This document shows, one piece after another, positions 19,348 to 29,291 of a stretch of DNA of 64,000 bases. Made by a program: the position numbers and the translations under genes. The notes under the pieces are model-generated. The model had not been told where the DNA came from and did no database searches. It was given only the letters and a program-made list of their open reading frames with translations. Where the stretch lies: NCBI GenBank assembly GCA_032716605.1, contig JAVRFV010002311.1, forward strand, positions 2,738,492 to 2,802,491, given 5' to 3'. The stretch comes from Paralithodes platypus. Lineage: Eukaryota > Arthropoda > Malacostraca > Decapoda > Lithodidae. Positions within the stretch are counted from its first letter, which is position 1; the number at the start of each line of letters is the position of its first letter.

Positions 19348-20030
19348 TACCACAAATTTTCAGAGTGTTTTTTATAAAAAAAATTGGTCATTTGCATCAA
19401 TATATAGTGTTTGTAATTAATTAGAAATCTCGGGAAAACCTATTTTCCCCAGTAGGCCTATCGATCGATGTTGAGACACACTCGCTCCCCGATAGTGATT
19501 TGAAAAGGCATTAGCCTAACCTAACCTAACCTAGTATTATGGGTGGGGCTGCCGCCCTCACCCCCCCGCTGGTTGAGTACTTAATAACAAAAATAAAACA
19601 TTGGCTGTCGATTATACGAAGGTGAAAGAAAAGTCGATGAAGTCTAGGCCTATGGTGTTTACTCTGCAATCTTCAGCTTGATTGTACATTAATAACGGGA
19701 AAGTACCAACCTTGTTACGAAAATTAAATTTTAGCCTAGGCTAGTACCATACTTTTATATTAGGTTTTTCCAAGGGTTTAACACATTTTCATATGATCTT
19801 TAGAGCTGTCGATAACTGGAAGTACGGTACCGTATCAACAACCTTGTTACGAAAAATAAATGTTAGTACCATACTTTTTTATTAGGTTTTGCCGAGGGTT
19901 AAAACAAATTTTCTTATGATCTTTAGAGCATATAGATTCAATATTTATCTTGAAATATATCAATAAAATTTATGGTAGGCCTATTAAAATAACATTGAAC
20001 CCAAAATAATTGGTGACCAACTTATTTAGT
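19348..20030. other. No gene seen; short CCTAA repeats
   Basis: Contains CCTAACCTAACCTAACC at about 19516-19532 and two diverged copies of a phrase around TTAGTACCATACTTTT (near 19742 and 19862). Nothing coding. Confidence 0.4.
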
Positions 20031-20235
20031 TAAGAACATAAGAAAATGGGAGTCTGCAGAAAGCCGATTGGCCTAAGCAAGGCAGATCCCTGTCCCACAC
20101 AACCCCAATTACAAAGCCCAATTATAGGCTCAACACTCTAATACCCTGAGGATCATCTTACCAAACCGGTTAGAGATTAACGCAGGATTACGGGGTCTGC
20201 AGAGCGCTGATTGGCCCAACCCGGCTGATCCCCCT

Positions 20236-21372
20236 TCACACCCAACCCTTCTCGTCCATATGCTTATCCAATTTTTTCTTAAAGCTCCCTATCGTTCTTG
20301 ATCCCACTATATCACTTGGTAGCCTATTCCACCCATCTACAACTCTGTTACCAAACCAATATTTGCCTATATCTTTTCTGAAACGAAATTTATCTAATTT
20401 GAAACCATTGGTACGAGTTCTTTCGCTATCACTGAGCTTTAGTACATTTGTCATGTCCCCTTTGTTAATCCCACTAACCCACTTGAACACCTCTATCATA
20501 TCCCCTCTAACTCTGCGTCTCTCTAACGAATGTAAACCTAATTTCTTCAACCTTTCTTCATACGGAAAATTTCTAATATTATGGATCATTTTTGTCATTC
20601 TACGCTGAATTCTCTCCAATGAATCTATGTCCATTCTGTAATAAGGACACCAAAATTGGACAGCATAATCCATATGGGGTCTCACTAATGACAAGTAAAG
20701 TTTTAAGATAACATCAGCAGTTCTGTTACTCACACTCCTAGAGATGAACCCGAGAATCCTGTTTGCCTTATTACGAACGCTTATACACTGTTTTCTAGGC
20801 TTCAAATCATTGCTAACAAACACACCTAGATCTTTCTCGCAGTCTGAATTTTCTAATTCTAAATTAGCTAGTTTATATTTAACATTTGTTTGCATCTTCC
20901 CTATCTTTAATACCTTGCATTTGTCAATGTTAAACTTCATCTGCCAATTTACTGACCATTCATGTAAGGTATCTAGATCCCTTTGGAGGCACTCTATATC
21001 ACTATCTGAATCAATTGATCTCCCCATTTTAGTATCGTCTGCGAATTTACTTATCCTACTAGTTATACCTAAATCTAGGTCATTTATGTATATAAGAAAC
21101 AACAGGGGACCTAATACCGATCCCTGGGGGACACCACTTTTGACTGCTCCCCACTCTGACTTAGTACCATTTATGCTGACTCTCTGTTTCCTACCAATTA
21201 GCCATGACCTAATCCATCCCAACAACGACCCTCCTATTCCATGTGCCTCAACCTTTCTCATCAATCTCTCATGAGGGACTCTGTCGAAAGCTTTACTGAA
21301 ATCTAAATATATAATATCATATGACTTGTCACTATCTACTGCTTCATATACCTCTGAGAAAAAGCTAAGCAA
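20236..21372 (-). CDS. LINE reverse transcriptase, palm to C terminus
   Basis: From its start: YDIIYLDFSKAFDRVPHERL, SGVPQGSVLGPLLFLIYIND, SKFADDTKMGR (FADD palm motif), DLGVFVSNDLKPRKQC, VRPHMDYAVQFWCPYY, LERIQRRMTKMI and the C-terminal NRVVDGWNRLPSDIV. This is the layout of CR1/L2-group LINEs. The frame is open for 378 codons. The fingers domain is in another frame upstream (21458-21787), separated by a frameshift near 21465. Confidence 0.88.
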   Translation of the reverse strand: MLSFFSEVYEAVDSDKSYDIIYLDFSKAFDRVPHERLMRKVEAHGIGGSLLGWIRSWLIGRKQRVSINGTKSEWGAVKSGVPQGSVLGPLLFLIYINDLDLGITSRISKFADDTKMGRSIDSDSDIECLQRDLDTLHEWSVNWQMKFNIDKCKVLKIGKMQTNVKYKLANLELENSDCEKDLGVFVSNDLKPRKQCISVRNKANRILGFISRSVSNRTADVILKLYLSLVRPHMDYAVQFWCPYYRMDIDSLERIQRRMTKMIHNIRNFPYEERLKKLGLHSLERRRVRGDMIEVFKWVSGINKGDMTNVLKLSDSERTRTNGFKLDKFRFRKDIGKYWFGNRVVDGWNRLPSDIVGSRTIGSFKKKLDKHMDEKGWV

Positions 21373-21457
21373 ATTAGTAAGGCAAGAACGTCCCTGAGTG
21401 AATCCATGCTGAGAAGAATTTATTAAGTTAAATTTTACTAAGTGGCTTCTAATTTTC

Positions 21458-21787
21458 CTAGCAATAATGGACTAGCAACTTTCCTATGATTGATGTGAGA
21501 CTAATGGGACGGTAATTGGATGCTATCGATTTATCACCTTTTTTGAAGATCGGAACTACATTTGCAAGCTTCCAAGCTTCTGGAACTAAACCTGTTTCTA
21601 ATGACTTGTTAAATATAAATGCTAATGGACTACTTAACTCATCTCTGCATTCTTTTAATACTCTAGCATATACCTCGTCAGGACCAGGCGATTTTTGAGG
21701 TTTCAGTCTGTCAATTTCCTTAAGCACATCATTTCTACTTATACTAACTGTACTTAACATATTTTCTATACTATCACTATATACCAT
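21458..21787 (-). pseudogene. LINE reverse transcriptase, fingers region in shifted frame
   Basis: It encodes LKPQKSPGPDEVYARVLKE, NKSLETGLVPEAWKLANVVP and NYRPISLTSIIGK, motifs that precede the palm in the same LINE. It ends in a premature stop after a frameshift. Further N-terminal domains are missing. Confidence 0.8.
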
Positions 21788-22059
21788 TTTATGCAGCTTA
21801 GGAAGTATTTGTGGGTATTAAAAGGGTAAATACTATCTCAATCAACCCTTTGTCTTCCATATACCGCTGCTAATCTGAATAACATCGTCTAATAGTAGCC
21901 AGAAACAGTACAGAAACGCGTATTGTAGTTATACTCTAAAGTCTACTTACTACTAATAATATTAACCCATTACTAAACAGAATAGCGACAAAATACGGGT
22001 AGTAGCCTAGGCCTATTAACGGAATTATCGGAATTTTTTTATGTGCTTAGCCTAATATT

Positions 22060-22355
22060 ATAAGAACATAAGAACATAAGAAAATGGGAGTCTGCAGAAA
22101 GCCGATTGGCCTAAGCAAGGCAGATCCCTGTCCCACACAACCCCAATTCAATTACAAAGCCCAATTATAGGCTTCACACTCTAATACCCTGAGGATCATC
22201 TTACCAAAACGGTTAGAGATTAACGCAGGATTATGGAGGTCTGCAGAGCGCTGATTGGCCCAACCCGGCTGATCCCCCTTCACACCCAACCCCTCTCGTC
22301 CATATGCTTATCCAATTTTATCTTAAAGCTCCCTACAGTTTTAGATCCCACTATC
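22060..22355 (-). mobile_element. Severely truncated CR1/L2-group LINE 3' end
   Basis: A tail of three AAGAACAT units is followed by GGGAGTCTGCAGAAAGCCG through AGCTCCCTACAGTTTTAG, matching the 3' untranslated region and last codons of the LINE at 20031. The second copy is at about 32015-32345. Confidence 0.8.
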
Positions 22356-22423
22356 AGGGTGCCAAAACAGAAATTATCCAGTTCTGGATCATTTTTCTAA
22401 GCTTACAAGGATCAACTTTGCGC

Positions 22424-22503
22424 GGCGTCTGCGGGGGGTGCGGGGGGCGCAGCCCCCCGCTTCATAACAGGGGGTCCGGGGGGCGTAACCCCCCGCCCGC
22501 CGG
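22424..22503. repeat. Twin GC-rich hairpins
   Basis: GCGGGGGGCGCAGCCCCCCGC forms a perfect hairpin, and GGGGGGCGTAACCCCCC a second one 30 bases on. The second copy (32428-32530) is partly disrupted by insertions. Function unknown. Confidence 0.6.
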
Positions 22504-24400
22504 AGAAATTTTGAGATGTGAAGGTAAATATATGCACAATACATGCTCAAAATTTATTAAAAGGAATGAATAATATTGTAAGTAAAAGGGATGTTATGTA
22601 TGTTTACTGGTGTTTAATCAGGATACTAGGGGAGCTGGCTGCCTGTACTTCAGTCTCAAAGAGATGCACTTCAGGTCCACTAATATAGGCATTGAAAACA
22701 GGTTTTTAAATTATTCTTAGCAGTCCCTGTTTTAGTTTTGTAACTTTTGTCCAATAAAGATTTCATGTATATTTGTTGTTGCATTCCAAGAACTATTACA
22801 TACTTAATTTATATCCTTTCATATGATACATGAGTTACTATAGAGTACTGGTTAAAATACATACCGGTACAAAGTTTCAAGAATAAACTTTGATTAAAAC
22901 ATTTGTTTGTCTATTATTTTCCCTGGGCCGAGTAAAAAATACCTGGGTAGGCTATTCCCATCTCGGGTTAAGTACAATCAGTAGGAACGTAGAAACTTAC
23001 TTTAATTTTCACATTTTTAAAAGACTCAAGATTCTGCGAGGCTAATTCCGAAAATATTCAATCAAGTCTCCGTTACCCCCATGAAGTCAGGTTATAGTAA
23101 TGACAAGACATACCAATAATATATGTTAGTTAGCGGGTGTGTGAACTGTGGGGATAGTGGCAGCCCCCACTTTGGACACTAAGACTAAGTAAAGTTAGGT
23201 TAGGGTAAGGTAATGCAAATTATCTACTCATAACATGATAAACAATTGAACAATAAACTACTGTACTATATTCCTTGAAGAAATAAAAACAAACAATTGT
23301 ACATAAGGCTGCGGAAAGATTCTTTAGTGATACCCAAGTCATGGCCGGGATTCCGGGAAATCTATAAATGCACTGTAGGCGGTAGGCCTAGCTGCTGGCT
23401 GTACACTTATTAAATTGTACCGGTAATCTGGCTAAAAAGTTACCGGTATACAAAATGAGAACATAGAGGCAGGGTGCAGATCCCACTTTGGACACTAAGT
23501 TTGGACTTTGGTTAGGGTAAGTTATTGCAAATCTTCCACTCATAATATAAACTACAATAAAATAAGATACCAGTAGATAAGATACTACTGTAGCCTATTC
23601 TGCCTATAGCCTATACCTTGAAAACAAAAACAAACGGTAAGACTGCGAAAGTATTCTTCAGTGACAGGTCTACCCCTATAGGCCTAATCCCACGGCATGA
23701 CGGCAAACTGTTATTGTCATAGGCTATAGCCTAGCCAGGGTGTCGAATGACGCTGTTTTTTTGAGTGATACAACTTTCTGTATAATGATAAAAAAAAATT
23801 AATCCTAGCCTAGGCCTAGCCTACGTATTTTTATATTATTATTTTAAAAGTTAGACATCTAAAATAGGCCTAGGCTTAGGCCTACTGTGTTCCAAAACTC
23901 AAGAGTAGCCTAGGCTAGGTTAGCCTAGCCTTAGCTACAAAAAAAAAAAAAAAAAAACAGGAATGTTGGTCTAGGCTAAGTTTAATATACACTTCCCAGG
24001 TCATTTTAACAGTTCTATTGCTTCTATATATCATATAATACACCATAGAGTAAGTTTTTAATAACTAGAAAAAAAGGTCATCTTCTAAATAATTACCATA
24101 ATTGAGGACCTTCGCCATTCCCGGGTTAAGAGTGGGCTCTGAGTCTTAGCCTACCAGAACCAGATTCCCAGCTGCCTAGCTAACCTTATTTTTTACTGTT
24201 TTTAACCTCAAATCTTCCTTGATCTTCATTAGCCTATCAATACATTATACATAGCCCCACTAGTGGGGGCAGTCCTAAGATTGTTGGATAATGGGTTATC
24301 CTAAGCCTAATATGCCTAGCCTCAGCCTAGGCTACTCATTTCTGCTTCAAATCATCATTATCATCATAGGCCTAGGCTAATACAAGTAGGCCTAGGCTTA
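22504..24400. other. No gene seen; TAGGCC-rich sequence
   Basis: AT-rich DNA with many TAGGCCTAGGC phrases (23780-24390) and a poly(A) run at 23938-23957. No coding frame recognised. All of it recurs in copy 2 at about 33640-35030. Confidence 0.5.
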
Positions 24401-24654
24401 TCTGACAAAATAATATGCTTGGCTACTTACAAAATCGCTGTTTGGTGCTTGCTAGAAGTCAGGTTTATCCAAAGTATCACCTTGAACTTATACCTTATAT
24501 ATAATGAGTTCCCCAAGATTAATATGCACAATTTTAGAATGTGTAGGGCACTCGCACTTCACATGAAGTCAATGTTATATTCCAGCCCCTTAATTCACTC
24601 TATTTTTCCACAAATATATCGGTAAATAACAGCTAACACATTTCCAAGTGTTCC

Positions 24655-24690
24655 ACAGTTGATTGGCGGCAAGCTAATTTGACGTCATCA
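24655..24690. promoter_or_regulatory. Promoter-like CCAAT box plus CRE palindrome
   Basis: GATTGGCGG (an inverted CCAAT box, NF-Y type) is followed 14 bases later by the full CRE palindrome TGACGTCA (24680-24687). The pair is preserved in copy 2 at 35285-35311. The spacing resembles housekeeping promoters, but no transcript or downstream gene is recognisable. A 25-codon frame begins at ATG 24717. Confidence 0.3.
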
Positions 24691-25661
24691 TTGGATTATT
24701 CTCGGAAACACCACAATGGAAAACAGTGCTGATATTCGTTCGTTGTTTTCCATTAATCCAACCACATATATACCCCTGAAAACCAATAATTCATCATAAA
24801 ATCGTACTAATTTATAGCTTACCTTATGCCTCAAGGTCTTGCGCTCTTTGTCAAACACATAAAATTTATATTCATTCACTATTTTTAAGAAATTAGAGAC
24901 CCCATAAAATTAGCACATACGAAACAATATCTGTATTTTGTAGGAGTTTAATTAAGATGAAATCTGATCAGAAAATTAACATTCAAACTTAAATTAATAT
25001 TTTACATTATTCATTTCAGTGAAATTTAGTCAATATATTAAACACATGGAGTAGTTTAGTTAATATATACATAGTTTTAGATAAATACCTATTATTATCC
25101 TTTAATCTACATATTATTGAGCATTCGAGTGCCAATAAAATTACGGTAGTTGTGTTCGTCTTGACTCAGCCTTCGGCGCAATATAACATCGGAGTGTAGG
25201 GGTACATTGGTTGTTTGTTTGTTTGTTTGTTTTAGCGGACTCTCCCATCCAGGAGTTCGTTCTATGAACGATGGCTGTTTCCTTATTGTAATATATATTT
25301 GTTATATTGGTGCTAAAGTCAGTCACCTCATCCGAACCGAACAAGTTGTGTTTTCACAGTGTAAACAAATCGCTCTCATGACTCGAGCTCTGGATTTATC
25401 CGTCTATATTTACATTAGTAGCTGCATTTGGACTTCAATACAGGTGATATATAATAGTTCTAAGATCATAGCCAATGTAGAGTACAGTGTAGAGCAGAGC
25501 AACTATCGTTTGATGAGTGTAATGTAGAAATAGAATGGCAGGTTTAGCGGGGCTCCCGGCCGCCCGGGACAGTCACAGGCTCTTAGCCTATTTCAGTATC
25601 AATATTTTTTCAATGTTAGGTTCGGGATCACGAAGAAAATGGGCGAATTTTGGCACACTGC

Positions 25662-26275
25662 CCACTATAGCACTTGGTAGTCCATTCCACCCATCTACAA
25701 CTCTGTTACCAAACCAATACTTGCCTATATCTTTTCTGAAACAAAATTTATCTAATTTGAAACCATTGGTACGAGTTCTTTCGCTATCACTGAGCTTTAG
25801 TACATTTGCCATGTCCCCTTTGTTAATCCCACTAACCCACTTGAACACCTCTATCATATCCCCTCTAACTCTGCGTCTCTCTAACGAATGTAAACCTAAT
25901 TTCTTCAACCTTTCTTCATACGAAAAATTTCTAATATTATGGATCATTTTTGTCATTCTACGCTGTACTCTCTCCAATGAATCTATGTCCATTCTGTAAT
26001 AAGGACACCAAAATTGGACAGCATAATCCATGTGGGGTCTCACTAATGACAAGTAAAGTTTTAAGATAACATCAGCAGTTCTGTTACTCACACTCCTAGA
26101 GATGAACCCGAGAATCCTGTTTGCCTTATTACGAACGCTTATACACTGTTTTCTAGGCTTCAAATCATTGCTAACAAACACACCTAGATCTTTCTCGCAG
26201 TCTGAATTTTCTAATTCTAAATTAGCTAGTTTATATTTAACATTTGTTTGCATCTTCCCTATCTTTAATACCTTG
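25662..26275 (-). pseudogene. Internal LINE reverse transcriptase fragment
   Basis: A near-identical stretch to 20310-20930 of the CR1/L2-group LINE, from KMQTNVKYK through NRVVDGWNGLPSAIV, truncated on both sides. At its 3' side the LINE sequence stops and an unrelated frame follows. The repeated copy is at 36284-36897. Confidence 0.85.
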
Positions 26276-27787
26276 AACCTTATTAGAACAATGAGACAAA
26301 TGATGACCGCTTAGGATAGCGAGACATTCGAGCTTTGCGGACTTTTTGACAGTCTGCCTCAGTCCCCAGGCCAATCGAGGGATTTTTTTTGGTTAGGCAG
26401 CCAAACTGGTATGAATTTTGAAATTTTCTCTTAGCCTGCTATGACTAAAAAAGATTTGACCTAGCCTATGCACAGCACCATCAAAATTAGCCGCTTTTAA
26501 GTTTAGGCTAGGATAAAATAAGCAAGACACAAAATTAGTAGGCCTAGGTAGGGCTAAAAAAATATCACTGAGCGCAGTGAGCGACCTTGAGTGCTGGATG
26601 GATAAGGGCCCCATCAGTCCAGAGTAGCCTAGTCCTATAATAATATAGCCTATAGATGTAATAATAATTAATAGTAATTATTAAAAGGCACTACTAGCCT
26701 AACTAGGCCTTATAACAAGAAATTACATGTGTTAGCTAGCTGGGAGGACCGTCCCCGAGATGAGATAAGACTGGAGACGCAGATTGTAAACAAACTGAAC
26801 AAAAGGCGTCATTATTATAATATTATTTTTAATAACAATATTATTAATAGGCTATACCCAATTTTCCACATGCATAATAAATAAATACTTCTTTCTTCTT
26901 TTTCCAAGGTCCTATTACGATTTATTATGATTCTGCGCGTGTTTACATACTAAGATGGCTACACTTAAGAAAACGAATTAAATTATATGGGTAACTATGT
27001 GATTTATATAGATTATTATTTTACTATTTATATAGACGGGTTATTTATGTATGGCTTTTGCTCAAATTTCTACCACAAGTACACTTTCACCCGCTGAATC
27101 CAATGCCACAAACATAATTAAAATCGGACCAATAGTTTAGGATTTAGTTTTGATTTGACCTCCAGAAATGCCCGAAATGAGCACTTTTTCAACTTTAAAA
27201 GTCTTCTGTAGCCCAAACTAAGAGTCCTAATCACTTCTACTTCTACTTCTACTCTTTGATGGTTAGATTTGTTTCTATTACTGCATTTAACTTTTAAGTG
27301 AATCCTTCTACCAATGCATATTGGAAAGTGATTTCTGTTGTTTAATCATACCTAAAATAACTTCCTTATACTTTAATGTCATATTCAACCTTTTGTACCG
27401 GCGACGTCTTTTGCTTAGAAAGAATAAAAATCTTCTAATGCCAGAATATGAAAAGTACATCGGGTTAACACTATCTGGTCCGCGGTCCTTTTTGAATCTC
27501 CCCTTTTTCACTTTGGAGATTTTAAGATGCTTTTAAAATTCTATCATAAAATGTACAAATTTAGCTTGATGGGGGGGGGGGGGGGGGTCTGGGTGCTGGG
27601 TGCTGGGTGCTAAAAAGTGGTAGTAGTAGTAGTAGTACCACCAATAATTTTTTTTTAACTTTGATTCTTGCGCTAAAATTAAATGATTTTATGCAGAAGG
27701 ACCTAAGAGGATGCGTATTTTCCCATTTGAGTCGCTAAAGGTCGTCTAATGGCGAAAAATGTCCCGGGCTGGTTCCCTCTAGAATTA
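26276..27787. other. No gene seen; poly(G) tract
   Basis: No coding frame recognised. A 17-base poly(G) lies near 27571-27587 and a (GTA)n run near 27618. The matching region in copy 2 is 36898-38450. Confidence 0.45.
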
Positions 27788-28115
27788 CTGGTGACCTGCT
27801 TTTTGTTATCTCCTTTTCTCTCTTTCTATGGCTTAACAGTAGTCTGAATGGGGCCGAATGTCCGGATAGAAGCCAGAGAAAGAGAGAAAAGGAGATCAAA
27901 ATGCAGGTGACCCCCCTTAACCCTTTCTGTACCGATGGCGTCTATTTTTTTTTTTTATTCCAATGCCAATCTATTTTATTTAGTTTGAGAAGGATCTCTA
28001 GACATTAGAAGGCTACAAACTATCCCAATAAATTCGTTCATTAAGGGGGGTCACCGGCTTTTGTTTATCTTGCTCTCCTATTCTCTCTTTCCCTGGCTTG
28101 TATCCATTCGGCCCA
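27788..28115. repeat. Foldback element with TTAA in the centre
   Basis: GGTGACCTGCTTTTTG then ATCTCCTTTTCTCTCTTTC (27791-27833) is inverted at 27867-27913 and appears again, in the first orientation, at 28041-28115 (GGGGGGTCACCGGC, then CTCTTTCCCTGGCTT). The stretch between CCCCCCTTAA (27911-27920) and TTAAGGGGGG (about 28039-28048) looks like an insertion into a palindrome CCCCCCTTAAGGGGGG. Confidence 0.55.
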
Positions 28116-28445
28116 ACCAATCAATACAAAGTAAGTATGCACCACAGGTTGGGTTTGAAAGGGAATCTGTTGCATGGGAGCCAATCGTCTCTCTGCATGT
28201 TTGAAGACCTTTCTCCCCATTTCTTTGTCTATATTTAGACCTTTCGTGCTCTTTAGATGTCCTGGCCACATATGGGGAAACCCAGCCTGCAGCCGGCACA
28301 ATTTTCTACCGAAAAACTAAATGGGGTCTGGCATGAATAAACCAATAAATACACCCTACCCCCTTTTAAGAACACGAGCACACGTCCCACCCCCACTGAG
28401 TTCCACAGACTGAAACCCATCCCCTGTCCTACCGATGTCCCCCCC

Positions 28446-28980
28446 ACTCAATGTACCATTAATAGCATTAATACTTATCCATTATGGCGCCTATTATGGG
28501 TTTATATAAAGGTATTCAACCTGAAACACACAATTAAAACTAGTGAAAAACAGCGTTTGGATGGTCAAAATCGGAGGATATAGCCCTGCGCGTTGTATAA
28601 ATGTATGGGTGAGGGCAAGCTGCTTTTCCCGCCAATTTCCGCCCAAGGCCACTGAGGAACACAGTCGATCGATACTCTCTCTCTCTCTCCTTGCACTCGC
28701 TCTTGCCATCAGTGATGACAAACCCTGAACTGCTTGCAACTCGCTAATGTTACACGCAAAAAAATTACCTCATGAATAAGGGAAAATTAACAGGGAAAAA
28801 TAGGTGATAACGGAAGGAGAGGAGGAAAGTGGGGAAGGAGGGGGGGAGGTAGAGGACTGAGATTTGCATGGCCCAATGAGGGCCAAAAAAAAAATACAAA
28901 AAATACAAAAATAAAAAATAAACCAAAATATTTTTTTGTCGATTGTCCAAAAGTTGAAGAGTTTTTTTTTTTTCACTTTC
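28446..28980 (-). mobile_element. TTAA MITE family D, copy 3
   Basis: An inverted match to 1-275 and to 56690-57130, including CAAAATCGGAGGATATAG and TTTCCCGCCAATTTCC. It is truncated at its 3' end. The host phrase TTAAGAACACGAG and about 80 following bases occur on both sides (28361-28440 and 29046-29125), too long to be a target duplication, suggesting a local rearrangement or an assembly error. Confidence 0.65.
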
Positions 28981-29291
28981 ATCTTAAGAGTCTCCCAGCA
29001 GTCCGCAGGGGAACCTCTTAAGAGTCTCCCAGCAGTTTTCCCGGGGTTAAGAACACGAGGCACAGTCCCACACCGCCACTTGAGTTCCAGCACAGGACTG
29101 AACACCCCATCCCCTGTCCTAACCCCCCCCTATCCCCTAACCCCCCACCCCCAGATTTCCCCCATAACCCCAACCCCCATCAATGCTACCAGAGTCAACA
29201 AAATGGGCCGATTTTCGTTGCTGGGGTGGCGGGGGGGGGGCTGGGGTTGATGTATTTAGTTAAACCCGCTTCAGCACCAATGACGACGGGT

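Larger units (their letters stand above)
20031..21790 (-). mobile_element. CR1/L2-group LINE, 5' truncated
   Basis: The 3' end at 20031 shows TAAGAACATAAG, a tail motif seen again at 22060, followed (in sense, upstream) by an untranslated region with GGGAGTCTGCAGAAAGCCG and then the reverse transcriptase ORF. The 5' limit lies near 21790 within the ORF. The duplicated segment starting at 21699 begins inside this element. Confidence 0.85.

Noticed and set aside
20744..21274. Plus-strand frame of 176 codons
   Set aside because: Antisense shadow of the LINE reverse transcriptase 20236-21372.
24688..24879. Possible host exon ending RKTLRHK at a GTAAGC donor
   Set aside because: There is a good donor, but no acceptor or known domain, and an in-frame stop lies just upstream. 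Copy 2 has a base deletion in it. Support is too weak.
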